From NCBI RefSeq assembly GCF_024296665.1, contig NZ_CP100762.1, positions 186,001 to 250,000 on the forward strand: DNA of 64,000 nt. The letters run 5' to 3'. The notes under the pieces are model-generated. The model was not told where the DNA came from and made no database searches. It saw only the letters and a list, made by a program, of their open reading frames with translations. Each line of letters opens with the position of its first letter. Positions within the stretch are counted from its first letter, which is position 1. Source of the stretch: Salinilacihabitans rarus (GTDB taxonomy: Archaea; Halobacteriota; Halobacteria; Halobacteriales; Natrialbaceae). Below, piece after piece: positions 31,280 through 39,145 of this stretch. Position numbers and translations under genes: made by a program.

Positions 31280-32515
31280 TCACGCCCGCCCGGGGACGGC
31301 GGAAGCGCGGGCGAGGCGCTGGCTCCCCGCCGCGACGGCGACGAGCGTCGCGACGGCGGCCACCGCGCTGGCGGCCAGCAGGAGCGGCTCGTAGCCGTAG
31401 CCGACCGTGACCGCGAGCCCCGCGAACGCGACCGGGCCGCCGGTGCGCCCGAGGAAAGTGGTGCTGTTGCGCAGGCTCATCGCGCCCGCGAGGTGTTCGA
31501 CGGGGATGCGGTCGCTCACGGCGGCGTCGACGGCGGGCATCGAGAGCCCGATGCCGACGCCGACGACCACGAGTCCGCCGGTCACCGCGAGCGCGCCGTC
31601 GGCGAGCCAGAGGCCGGCGAAGCCGACCGCGTAGCAGGCGAAGCCGGCGGTGATCAGCCGATCGTTCGCGAAGCGGCGGGCCAGCCGACCGCTGGAGGCC
31701 GCCGCGGCGGTCGAGGCGCCCTCCGAGAGCAGGATCACGAGGCCGATCGCGACCGGCGCGAGCGTCCCCGCGAGCAGGAAGGGGACGGCGGTGAACACGA
31801 CGCCGAACAGCAGGAACTCCGTCAGGAACGCGACGCCGAACAGCGCCAGCGTCGGGCCCGTCGCGATCGTCCGCGAGGCGTCGACGAGGTAGGCCGTCCC
31901 GCGCGCGCCGCCGGACCGCGACGGCTCGTCGAGGGCGACGTGTGCGAACGCCGCCACCGGCAGCGCCGCGAGGTAGACGACGAACGGCGCGTTCCACGAG
32001 ATCGCGGCCAGCGCCCCGCCGAGGACGGGAAAGAGCGCGGCGGTCGCCGACAGGACGGCGACGTTGACCCCGAGGACGGCGTTGCGCCGGACGCCGTCGT
32101 AGGCGTCGCCGACGATCGTCACCGTCGTGATGAAGATCGCCGCGGCCGCGGCCCCCTGGGCGAGTCGGAGCGCGAGCAGGACCTCGAACGACGGCGCGAC
32201 GACCATCGCCCCGCCGAGCAAGCCGAACGCGACCAGCCCGCCGACGAGCACGCGTTTGCGGCCGATCCGATCGGCGAGCATCCCGATGAACGGCGAGAGG
32301 ACGATCCCGACGACGAAGTAGCTGCTCACGAGCAGGCTCGCCTGCACGTCGGTGATCCCGAACGCGTCCCGGAACGTCGGGAGGACGGGGCTGATAAGCG
32401 GGACGCCCAGCGGTGCGAGCGCGGTACTCGCGAGCACGACCTGGACGGTCCGCGAGCCCCACGGGACGGCGGCGTCCGAGTCGGCGTTCGACGATGGTTC
32501 GACTGCTGGTTCCAT
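31280..32515 (-). CDS. Major facilitator superfamily transporter
   Basis: 411 residues with 12 predicted hydrophobic segments. The loop 2-3 MFS signature GMLADRIGRKRVLVGGL (about residues 72-88) is complete, and the half-repeat appears as SGRLARRFANDRLITAG (about 264-280). The protein resembles the drug/sugar efflux branch (proton antiporters). The ATG at 32515 is preceded by a CTATAG box at about 32540-32545 on the minus strand. It is divergent from the FilR1-like regulator at 32661, which is a good candidate to control it. Substrate unknown. Confidence 0.88.
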   Translation of the reverse strand: MEPAVEPSSNADSDAAVPWGSRTVQVVLASTALAPLGVPLISPVLPTFRDAFGITDVQASLLVSSYFVVGIVLSPFIGMLADRIGRKRVLVGGLVAFGLLGGAMVVAPSFEVLLALRLAQGAAAAAIFITTVTIVGDAYDGVRRNAVLGVNVAVLSATAALFPVLGGALAAISWNAPFVVYLAALPVAAFAHVALDEPSRSGGARGTAYLVDASRTIATGPTLALFGVAFLTEFLLFGVVFTAVPFLLAGTLAPVAIGLVILLSEGASTAAAASSGRLARRFANDRLITAGFACYAVGFAGLWLADGALAVTGGLVVVGVGIGLSMPAVDAAVSDRIPVEHLAGAMSLRNSTTFLGRTGGPVAFAGLAVTVGYGYEPLLLAASAVAAVATLVAVAAGSQRLARASAVPGRA

Positions 32516-32660
32516 ACTCGTCCGGAGGCGCCCGCGGGCCCTATAGGCATTCACTGACACTGATATCTTCGGGCGAGTCGGCGTCTCGGGGGGTGAGACA
32601 CAGCTAAGCGGGTGAGAGGCGTACGCATACCAACGGTCGCGGGAACGACCGGGAGACACC

Positions 32661-33515
32661 ATGACGGGTTCCGTACTCGACGAGGTTCTGGAGGCGACGA
32701 TCGAGGCCGACACCAGTCGGCTCTCGGCCCACGAGCTGGGGCCACGGCTCGACACCGACGAACTCGTCGACGTCGTCCGCCACCGCGCGCTCCTCGAAGT
32801 GCTGTTCGAGGCGCCGCTGGACCGGCGCGACCTCGAAGACCGGCTGGGGGTCTCCCGGGCGACGAGCCACCGGTTCACGCGCTGGCTGGACGAGCGGGAC
32901 CTCGCCGAGCGCGCCGACGGCCGGTTCGCGCTGACGGGCAAGGGGCAGGCCTACGCCGACGCCATCTTGCACTTCGAGCGCGACCTTCGCGCGGCGACGA
33001 CGCTGGCGCCGCTGCTCGAGTCGATCTGCGAGGCCCACCGCGAGTTCGTCGTCGCCCCGTTCGCCGACGGGACGGTGACCACGGCGACGCCGGGTGACCC
33101 GTACGCGCCGGTCACGCGGTTCGCGGAACTGCTGGAGGGGAGCGACGCGTTCCGCGGGTTCAACACGACGCACGTGATCCCGCCGGCGCTCGACGACGCG
33201 TTCGGCCGGCCGTTCGAGGGGGTCGACGCGGAACTCGTCTCGCCGCCGGAGGTCGTCGAGTCTCTGGTCCGGACGGACCCGGAGCGCCTGCGGGGGGAGT
33301 CCGGATCGGGCCACCTGACGCTGCGGACCCGCGAGGCGCTACCGTACGGCCTCGCCGTCTTCGACGACCGTGTCGGCGTCGCGGGCTACGACGAGGACAC
33401 CGGCGCGATGCGCGTCTTCGTCGACTCCGACTCGGCGATCGCTCGCGGGTGGGCCGAGCGCGTCTTCGAGTCCTACCGGGCTCGTTCGGAGCCGGTTCGA
33501 CCGCCGGAGGACTGA
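32661..33515 (+). CDS. Winged-helix regulator with FilR1-like C-terminal domain (1)
   Basis: 284 residues. N-terminal winged helix: VRHRALLEVLFEAPLDRRDL, LGVSRATSHRFTRWLDERDL and GRFALTGKGQAYAD (about 40-105). The C-terminal half (about 130-280), with FVVAPFADGTVTT and a final GYDEDTGAMRVFVDSDSAIA, resembles the FilR1 middle domain (PF08350) of archaeal methanogenesis and haloarchaeal regulators. Divergent from the MFS gene; followed 96 bp later by a paralog on the same strand. Targets probably include the MFS gene; ligand unknown. Confidence 0.82.
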   Translation: MTGSVLDEVLEATIEADTSRLSAHELGPRLDTDELVDVVRHRALLEVLFEAPLDRRDLEDRLGVSRATSHRFTRWLDERDLAERADGRFALTGKGQAYADAILHFERDLRAATTLAPLLESICEAHREFVVAPFADGTVTTATPGDPYAPVTRFAELLEGSDAFRGFNTTHVIPPALDDAFGRPFEGVDAELVSPPEVVESLVRTDPERLRGESGSGHLTLRTREALPYGLAVFDDRVGVAGYDEDTGAMRVFVDSDSAIARGWAERVFESYRARSEPVRPPED

Positions 33516-33611
33516 TCGTCGTGTGCCGGCGGGCCGTCGGCGCGGTTGACCCGTCCCCCACGGGGTACAGTACTTGACGACCGGCGGCGTAGCTCACCCA
33601 AAGGGGAGACA

Positions 33612-34433
33612 ATGACACACACGAACGTCCTGCCGCAGTCCGAGGTGGAGCCCCTGCTAGAGACCGTCGAGTTCCTCTCGCGGTCCGCGAACCGCGTCCG
33701 GGTGCTCGACGCCCTGACGGCGGGGCCGGCCGACCGCCGCGGGATCGAGGCCGCGACCGGCGTCTCCCGGGCGACGCTCAGCCGGACGCTGGCGGCGTTC
33801 GAGCGACGGGGGTGGGTCGACCGCGACCGCGACCGGTACGAACTGACGGAACTCGGCGCGTTCGTCGCCCGCGAGTTCCGGGGACTGCTCGACCGACTGC
33901 GCGTCGTCGACGACCTCCGCGAGGTGGTCCGGTGGTTCCCCGAGGAGGAGTACGGCTTCGACCTCGCCGGGCTGGCGGGGGCCGACGTCGTCCGCTCGCG
34001 CAAGGCGGACGCGTTCGCGCCGACGACCCACCTCGTCGAGTCGCTCGAATCCGCCGAACGGGCGCGGATCGCCTCGTACACCCTCCTCCCGGACTGCATC
34101 GAGACGTGCCGGCGACGTGTCGCCGCCGGCCGGTTGACGCTAGATCTGATCCTCGGGAACCGCGCGGTCGCCGCCGTCGAGGCTCACCCGACGACGGCCG
34201 CCCACATCGACGAACTGGCGGCGTCGCCGGCGGCGCGGCTCTCCCGGTACGACGGGGACCTGCCGTTCGTCGTCGTCGTGGCCGACGACGCGGTGAACCT
34301 CTGTCTCTCCGACGAGGACGGCGCGCTCCACGCGACGATCGAGACGACCGATCCGGGGATCCACGCGTGGGCGACGACCCGCCTCGACGTCTACCGGCGC
34401 GAGGCGGTCCCGATCGACGCGCCGTCGCCGTGA
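33612..34433 (+). CDS. Winged-helix regulator with FilR1-like C-terminal domain (2)
   Basis: 273 residues, same architecture as its upstream neighbour: winged helix RSANRVRVLDALTAGPADRR, ATGVSRATLSRTLAAFERRG and YELTELGAFVAREF (about 20-95), then a C-terminal domain with IASYTLLPDCIETC and GDLPFVVVVADDAVNLCLS. Identity between the two is low, so the tandem pair is old. The 3' end overlaps the 3' end of the convergent ZIP-like gene by 43 bp. Translation starts at the ATG 33612 after a GGGGAG purine stretch, a possible Shine-Dalgarno. Confidence 0.82.
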   Translation: MTHTNVLPQSEVEPLLETVEFLSRSANRVRVLDALTAGPADRRGIEAATGVSRATLSRTLAAFERRGWVDRDRDRYELTELGAFVAREFRGLLDRLRVVDDLREVVRWFPEEEYGFDLAGLAGADVVRSRKADAFAPTTHLVESLESAERARIASYTLLPDCIETCRRRVAAGRLTLDLILGNRAVAAVEAHPTTAAHIDELAASPAARLSRYDGDLPFVVVVADDAVNLCLSDEDGALHATIETTDPGIHAWATTRLDVYRREAVPIDAPSP

Positions 34434-35236
34434 TCGGCGTGCTCGCCCAGCGTCTCGTTCCGCCCCGCGCGGATCGTGCGCAGCGACCGCGCCGTTCCGC
34501 CGCCGCCGACGACGAACAGGACGCCGGCGACCAGCGCGAGCGACGGCGCCTGGACGGCCGGCGACGCCGCGGCCCCGGCGAGCACGCCGACGACCGCGCC
34601 CGTCGCGTACCCCACCTGGACGACGCCGATCGCTCCCAGCGCCCGCGGCGCAGAGCCCGCGTCCGCGTACAGCCCGCCGACCGCGGCGGTCTCCAGCGTC
34701 GCGTGGCCCGCGATGATCGCGGCGCCGAGGAGGGCGAGGCCGCCGCCGGCGGCGTAGAGCGCCCCGATGGCGGCCCCTTCGAGCAGCCGGTGGGCCACGA
34801 GGCCGCCGAGCGTCAGGTCGGCGTGGCCCCGGCAGCGACCCGCGCGGGCGCCGGTCCGCCTCCCGACCCACAGCGCGGCCGCGGCGCCGACGGCGCCGGC
34901 GGCGACCGCCGGGCCGACCGCCAGCCGCGCGGCCGCGAGCGCGAACGCGAGCCCCAGCGCGAGGAGGAAGCCGCCGAACGCGAGCGTCGAGGTCGACGCC
35001 GCGCCCGCGCGGACACGAGCCGACGATCCGAACCGGAGCGCGAGCAGGCCGCCCGCGACGCCGCCGACGATCGGCAGGCCGAGGGCGACGGCGAACGCGA
35101 CGCCCGCGGCCGGCGCCCCACCGTCGGTGCCGTGGGCGCTCGCGGCGGCGGGAACGAGGGCGAGAGCGAGCGCTACCCACGCGACGAGCGCACTGTGCCT
35201 CGACCGCGGCTCGGCCCGACGCAGTCGGGTGGTCAC
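34391..35236 (-). CDS. ZIP-like polytopic membrane protein
   Basis: 281 residues starting at a GTG (35234-35236) whose GTGA overlaps the stop of the 57-residue gene. It has a signal-like N-terminus ending in PAAASAHGTDGG, then about eight hydrophobic segments. GGLVAHRLLEGAAIG and AIIAGHATLETAAVGG resemble transmembrane helices 4 and 5 of ZIP metal transporters, which carry His and Glu metal ligands. A His/Asp-rich tail (GEHADHGDG) follows. Third gene of the selenium-binding-protein operon; a divalent or soft metal is the probable cargo. The family link is only moderate. Confidence 0.65.
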   Translation of the reverse strand: MTTRLRRAEPRSRHSALVAWVALALALVPAAASAHGTDGGAPAAGVAFAVALGLPIVGGVAGGLLALRFGSSARVRAGAASTSTLAFGGFLLALGLAFALAAARLAVGPAVAAGAVGAAAALWVGRRTGARAGRCRGHADLTLGGLVAHRLLEGAAIGALYAAGGGLALLGAAIIAGHATLETAAVGGLYADAGSAPRALGAIGVVQVGYATGAVVGVLAGAAASPAVQAPSLALVAGVLFVVGGGGTARSLRTIRAGRNETLGEHADHGDGASIGTASRR

Positions 35237-35406
35237 GGCTCCTCCGTCGTCTTCCACGGCGTCGGGGCCGAGGCGGCCCGGACGCCCGCGCCGACCTCGA
35301 TCCGGCAGTCGGCCCGCGGCCGCGCGACGCAACACACCGTCTCCCGGCGGCCGTCGCGCCACGTCAGGGCGAGGTCGTAGCCCGGGGCGGGGCTACTGCC
35401 AGACAT
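35233..35406 (-). CDS. 57-residue cysteine-containing protein between SBP56 and the ZIP-like gene
   Basis: Short gene, easily missed. The ATG at 35404-35406 lies 14 bp inside the 3' end of the selenium-binding-protein gene, and its TGA overlaps the GTG of the ZIP-like gene (GTGA), so it is locked between two coupled neighbours. The product opens MSGSSPAPGYDLALTWRDGR and has cysteines at positions 25, 26 and 34 (TVCCVARPRADC), then a short strand IEVGAGVRA. The Cys arrangement suits metal or thiol binding. No family recognised; position in the operon is the main support. Confidence 0.6.
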   Translation of the reverse strand: MSGSSPAPGYDLALTWRDGRRETVCCVARPRADCRIEVGAGVRAASAPTPWKTTEEP

Positions 35407-36772
35407 CGCTGGTGCAGTCGCCGCCGGGCCAGCGCATCTCGTGGGCCCGCGCCGGCCCCTCGGGCAGGTCGCCGAAGTCGACGAGGAACTCCTCGTCGAG
35501 GGTCATCGTCCCCCGCCGCGGGTCGACGTCAGCCTTCAGCATCACGGAGCCTTGCTCGCCCTCGGCGGGGAAAAACTGGTCGTCCCACGTCGAGTACAGC
35601 GAGGTGGTCCAGTAGAGCCGTTCGCCGTCGAGGCTCAACTGGAGCATCTGCGGGCCGGCGTTGATCGCCCGCCCCCGGACCTCCCGGACGTCGCCGAAGA
35701 GGCCGCCGACGGAGATGGTGTCGGTGGGCCGCGGGTTCGACGGGTCGGAGACGTCGTACATGCGGACCTCGCCGTGGAGCCAGTTCGTGAAGAACAGGTA
35801 CCGGTCGTCCATCGAGACCAGGAGGTCGGTGATGAGGCCGGGGACCGGCATGTCCCAGTCCTCGTGTTCGCGTGGCTCCACGTCGATGACCTTCGTCGCG
35901 CGCCACTCGCCGTCCTCGCTGTGGAGGTGGAACATGTTCGAGGAGAGCGCCGCGCCGACGTAGGCGTGGTCCGACTCGGGCGAGTGGAGGAAGCGGACTT
36001 CGAGCGGGACCAGCCCCTCCTCGCCGAGGTCGATGGTCTGTTCGACCGTCCGGTCCGCCCAGTTCCAGACGTTGAGCCGCTGGCCGTACTTGCCCGCCTC
36101 GACGTCCGCGAGGTCGAACCCCGGCTGGTAGGTCGACGGGGCGGCCCACTCGGAGGAGACCATCACGTTGCGACGCGGCTGGTACCAGTAGTCGTAGTTC
36201 ATCCCGATGTCTCCCGGCGTGTCGAAGCGGCCGGCGATCTCGAACTCCTCGTCGAGCAGGAGGAAGCCACCCGGGAGGTCGCCGTCGGCGTTCCCGAGCA
36301 TGCTGATCATGATCTCCCCGCCCGGGATGCAGTGGACGGTGTGTGGGGCCGAGAGGTCGTGTTCGAAGACCTCCTCGGGTTCGATGACCTTGACGAGTTC
36401 GGGGTTCTCGCGGTCCGCGGTGTCGACGACGTGGATGCGCGAGGAGCGGTTCCCCGGCACGACGAGGTACTGGCGTTCGAGCCCCTCGGCGTGACACGAC
36501 GACGAACAGGCGTTCCAGCCGAAGTGGTGCAGTTCGTCGCCGCGGGTCGGCATCTCGATCCGGTCGATTATCTCGCGGTACGTCGCCGACTCGGGGTCGA
36601 CGTCGACGACCGCGAGGAAGTCGGGCGCGTCGACGTCGGTGCCGGTGTGAAGCGAGACGACGTACGCGACTTTCTCCCGTTCCGCTTCTTCGATGGCGGC
36701 CTGGGGAGTCGTGTACCCCGGCCCGCCGACGTCGTGGTCGTGTTCGTGGTGGTGGGTGTGATCTACTGCCAT
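35393..36772 (-). CDS. Selenium-binding protein 56 family (methanethiol oxidase-like)
   Basis: 459 residues. A His-rich N-terminus (DHTHHHEHDHDVGG) is followed by the family core: DELHHFGWNACSSSCHAEG holds the conserved Cys pair, then SSRIHVVDTADRENPELVKV, SAPHTVHCIPGGEIMISMLG, YDYWYQPRRNVMVSSEWAAP and LSLDGERLYWTTSLYSTWDD. Family members are copper-dependent methanethiol oxidases or bind selenium. The ATG at 36772 is chosen; the longer frame upstream consists of the repeat-bearing promoter. First gene of an operon with a small Cys protein and a ZIP-like transporter, so metal handling or volatile thiol oxidation is likely. Confidence 0.9.
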   Translation of the reverse strand: MAVDHTHHHEHDHDVGGPGYTTPQAAIEEAEREKVAYVVSLHTGTDVDAPDFLAVVDVDPESATYREIIDRIEMPTRGDELHHFGWNACSSSCHAEGLERQYLVVPGNRSSRIHVVDTADRENPELVKVIEPEEVFEHDLSAPHTVHCIPGGEIMISMLGNADGDLPGGFLLLDEEFEIAGRFDTPGDIGMNYDYWYQPRRNVMVSSEWAAPSTYQPGFDLADVEAGKYGQRLNVWNWADRTVEQTIDLGEEGLVPLEVRFLHSPESDHAYVGAALSSNMFHLHSEDGEWRATKVIDVEPREHEDWDMPVPGLITDLLVSMDDRYLFFTNWLHGEVRMYDVSDPSNPRPTDTISVGGLFGDVREVRGRAINAGPQMLQLSLDGERLYWTTSLYSTWDDQFFPAEGEQGSVMLKADVDPRRGTMTLDEEFLVDFGDLPEGPARAHEMRWPGGDCTSDVWQ

Positions 36773-36821
36773 GGGGGCGTCACGGTACGAGTACGCCGCG
36801 AAGTATCGAATAGACGCCCGC

Positions 36822-36881
36822 TGCACCCGTTCCGCCGGCCGGAACGGTTGCACGCGGCGGAACGGGTACACGGCGTGCAAC
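36822..36881. promoter_or_regulatory. Three copies of CGGAACGGGTGCA-like operator between SBP56 and a membrane gene
   Basis: Copy a lies on the minus strand at 36822-36834, copies b and c on the plus strand at 36840-36852 and 36858-36870 (CGGAACGGTTGCA, CGGAACGGGTACA). Copies a and b form a near-perfect 31-bp inverted repeat around a CCGGC centre; b and c are direct repeats at 18-bp spacing. Another inverted pair, GTTGCACG (36848-36855) and CGTGCAAC (36874-36881), overlaps them. The array sits 50-110 bp upstream of the SBP56 start, behind its TATA-like CTATTCGATA (about 36803-36813), and could bind an activator. Confidence 0.6.
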
Positions 36882-36953
36882 GGCCGCCGACGGTCCGCGA
36901 CGGCCCCGGCGGTTTCCGACACGCCTTAGCCGGCCCGTCACGGAGCCGACGAC

Positions 36954-37175
36954 ATGGATCAGGGAGGGTTCGTCAGACTCGCCGTCGTCGCGATCGGGAT
37001 CGTCGTCCTGAGCTTCTTCGTCCTCGGGTTCAGCAGGCTCGTCCTCCCGTACCGGACCGCCCAGACGGTCGCGGCGCCGGTCGGCCTCCTCGGCTTCGCG
37101 TTGCTGGTCTATCTCTCGGCGCGGGCGACGCTGTCGGCGGTCGGAATCTGGGAGATCGAGGAGTCGGAGCCCTGA
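36954..37175 (+). CDS. Small two-helix membrane protein
   Basis: 73 residues with helices at about 6-26 and 39-58, an Arg/Pro loop SRLVLPYRTAQTV, and an acidic C-terminus IEESEP. Divergent from the SBP56 operon with the operator repeats in between, and ending 1 bp from the stop of the convergent winged-helix gene. Length and topology are all that can be said; function unknown. Confidence 0.68.
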   Translation: MDQGGFVRLAVVAIGIVVLSFFVLGFSRLVLPYRTAQTVAAPVGLLGFALLVYLSARATLSAVGIWEIEESEP

Positions 37176-37176
37176 G

Positions 37177-37530
37177 TCAGGGCTGGGAGAGGGCGACTTG
37201 GAGGCCCTCGTCCCCGGAGACGGTGACGGTGACGTCGTCGAAGCCGCGGCGGTACTCGCTCGCGTGCTTGCCCGACGTGCGGATGCGGATCCCCTCTTCG
37301 AGCAGCGACGCGTCGGTCAGCAGTTCGAGTTTGCGGTACAGCGTCGACCGCGGAATCTCACACCGGTCGGCGATCTCCGACGCCGTAAGCGCCGTCTCGG
37401 CGGTCGCCGCGAGGATCTCGCGGCAGTCGCGGTCCTCCAGAGCGGTCAGGACCGCCTCGGCGTCTAACGCCGGTTCGCTGGCCCACTTGAGTCGTGCATC
37501 CCTCGCGTCGCGGTCGATCGTCACGGACAT
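37177..37530 (-). CDS. Winged-helix transcriptional regulator
   Basis: 117 residues. VLTALEDRDCREILAATAET opens the domain, [20 protein letters not shown] is the helix-turn-helix (about residues 50-69), and LLTDASLLEEGIRIRTSGKH forms the wing; the C-terminal DVTVTVSGDEGLQVAL is a beta extension common in haloarchaeal ArsR-like one-domain regulators. One Cys each in helix 1 (DRDCREI) and in the HTH (DRCEIP). Stop adjacent to the small membrane gene. It may act on the repeats at 36822-36881, which is inference from distance only. Confidence 0.82.
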   Translation of the reverse strand: MSVTIDRDARDARLKWASEPALDAEAVLTALEDRDCREILAATAETALTASEIADRCEIPRSTLYRKLELLTDASLLEEGIRIRTSGKHASEYRRGFDDVTVTVSGDEGLQVALSQP

Positions 37531-37652
37531 GTTCGAGTCGATTCTTACTTTCTACCGGACGCCAACGTAGCCGCGCCCACAATATACGGGGGCCTTTATA
37601 ACGGGCGGCGGAATCGGTGGACTTAGGGCCCACACGCCCGAGGTACGACTGA

Positions 37653-38312
37653 ATGAGTTCGGGCATCCGCGCCGAGGTGCGGGTCGAGTCGCCGGCCGAC
37701 TGCCCGGTCGCGCGCGTCTCCGGCGAGGCGGACGCGGCGAGTTACTCGATCACCAAGAGCGTCGACCCGACCGACCCCGACGTCGTCACCGAGGAGTTCG
37801 TCCTCGGCGCGCGGGCCGACCCCGACGACCTCGACGTCGACCCCTCCCTCGACGACGTCTTCTCGTACGGTTCGAAGGCCGTCTACCGCTTCGAGCGCGA
37901 CCTCGGGCGGGGCTGTGCCTGCGAGTGCATCGAGCGCTTCGACTGCCCGGTGATCGACCTCCACGCCGAGGACGGCGCGTTACACCTCGTCTTCCACGCC
38001 CCCGACATGGAGACCCTGCAGGGAGCGATGGGGGCGCTCCGCGAGCGGTACCCCGACCTCGACGTCCAGCGACTGTTGCGCTCGCGCGAGGGTGAGACCG
38101 ACGAGGAGAAACTCGTCTTCGTCGACCGGAGCCGGCTCACCGACCGCCAGCGGGAGGTCCTGGAGACCGCCCACGGGATGGGCTACTTCGACCACCCCAA
38201 GCGGGCCAACGCCGGCGAGGTGGCCGACGAACTCGACATTACGACCTCGACGCTGACCGAACACCTCTCGGCGGCCCAGCGAAAGCTCCTCGGGGCCATC
38301 CTCGACGGGTAA
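37653..38312 (+). CDS. HTH-10 regulator with CACEC sensor motif
   Basis: 219 residues. The N-terminal sensor region holds RGCACECIERFDCPVIDLHA (about 88-107), an arrangement of four Cys in 12 residues that could bind iron-sulfur or copper and is paralogous to that of the gene at 22559. The C-terminal HTH-10 reads LTDRQREVLETAHGMGYFDH and VADELDITTSTLTEHLSAAQ. Two TATA-like boxes, TTTATAAC (about 37593-37600) and ACTTAGG (about 37620-37626), precede it. Haloarchaeal members of this subgroup regulate respiratory or metal genes; the target here is unknown. Confidence 0.85.
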   Translation: MSSGIRAEVRVESPADCPVARVSGEADAASYSITKSVDPTDPDVVTEEFVLGARADPDDLDVDPSLDDVFSYGSKAVYRFERDLGRGCACECIERFDCPVIDLHAEDGALHLVFHAPDMETLQGAMGALRERYPDLDVQRLLRSREGETDEEKLVFVDRSRLTDRQREVLETAHGMGYFDHPKRANAGEVADELDITTSTLTEHLSAAQRKLLGAILDG

Positions 38313-38433
38313 TCCTCGTACCGACTGCGTCCACGTGGACTGCTACCCACTCCCGTACCCATCAAATAGAGGATGAATAGCTATTACCTTCTCCGGTGAC
38401 GTTCCGTACACGAACGGTGATCGATCGGACGAT

Positions 38434-38568
38434 ATGAGTTACGAGTTCACGTGCTCCGAGTGCGGCCAGGAGATAGAGGTCGACGAGTCGATGCGCGAGG
38501 CCACCCTCTCACACGGCTGTCCCGTCTGCGGTGCACCGGTCGCCGCGTCGAACTTCGCCAGCCACTAG
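38434..38568 (+). CDS. 44-residue zinc-ribbon protein
   Basis: A short gene with ATG at 38434 and TAG at 38566-38568. The product starts MSYEFTCSECGQEIEVDE and has two CxxC knuckles: C7/C10 in TCSECGQ and C29/C32 in GCPVCGA. This four-Cys pattern makes one complete zinc ribbon with a 18-residue loop; nothing else is in the protein. Small zinc-ribbon proteins are numerous in haloarchaea and most lack assigned roles. The stop lies 1 bp from that of the convergent flavin-reductase-like gene. Upstream, an AT-rich AATAGCTATTACC region (about 38375-38387) may hold its promoter. Confidence 0.78.
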   Translation: MSYEFTCSECGQEIEVDESMREATLSHGCPVCGAPVAASNFASH

Positions 38569-38569
38569 C

Positions 38570-39019
38570 CTACTCGCGGTCGACGACGGTCCGTCGTCCC
38601 GTCAGCGTTTCCGGTGAGAGCGTGTAGAGTTCGATGTCGAGGTCGCGTTTCGTCTCCGCCCAGATCTCGAACAGCGGTCGCCTCGCCTCGCCGTACTGGA
38701 CGATCTGGTCGGCGGTGAGCTCCGCGGGCGGAATCCCTTCGAGGTCGCCGGTGGCGACGACGCTGCGGTAGACCTCCTCGCCGGTCTCGTAGACGACGAG
38801 GCGGACGGCCGGCGACGAGGCGAGGAACCGACGCTTCTCGCTCTCCGGCGTCGAGACGAGCCGCATGTAGAACGTCCGGTCGTCCGGATCGTACCCGTAC
38901 GAGATCGGAATGGCGTACGGTTCGTCGGAGCGTGCGAGCGCGAGTACCCCCGTCTCGTGGCGGCTCAACAGCGCGTCGATCTCCGAGTCGGTCATCTCGG
39001 TCTCCTGCTCGATGGACAT
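38570..39019 (-). CDS. Pyridoxamine 5'-phosphate oxidase family (FMN-binding split barrel) protein
   Basis: 149 residues. DALLSRHETGVLALARSDEP (about 14-33) and AIPISYGYDPDDRTFYMRLV are the first strands of a flavin-binding split barrel; KRRFLASSPAVRLVVYETGE and YRSVVATGDLEGIP continue it. Haloarchaea carry many such small proteins, probably F420- or FMN-dependent reductases or heme-degrading relatives. A CTATAAAG box (minus strand, 39051-39058) precedes it by about 35 bp. Divergent from hisD. Cofactor and substrate cannot be assigned. Confidence 0.85.
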   Translation of the reverse strand: MSIEQETEMTDSEIDALLSRHETGVLALARSDEPYAIPISYGYDPDDRTFYMRLVSTPESEKRRFLASSPAVRLVVYETGEEVYRSVVATGDLEGIPPAELTADQIVQYGEARRPLFEIWAETKRDLDIELYTLSPETLTGRRTVVDRE

Positions 39020-39145
39020 CGGGTCGTCCGGCAAGAGGCGTGATACCCTCTTTATAGTTCCCATCGATTGCGGTCGCGACCGGCGAAACCGGCCGCGATC
39101 GCCCGGAGGGAAACCGTTTTTCGCGGGCCGGCCCAACCGGCCGCC

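Noticed and set aside
36773-36922. N-terminal extension of the SBP56 frame
   Set aside because: The 50 extra codons translate the operator repeats and have no family similarity; the ATG at 36772 opens the His-rich N-terminus.
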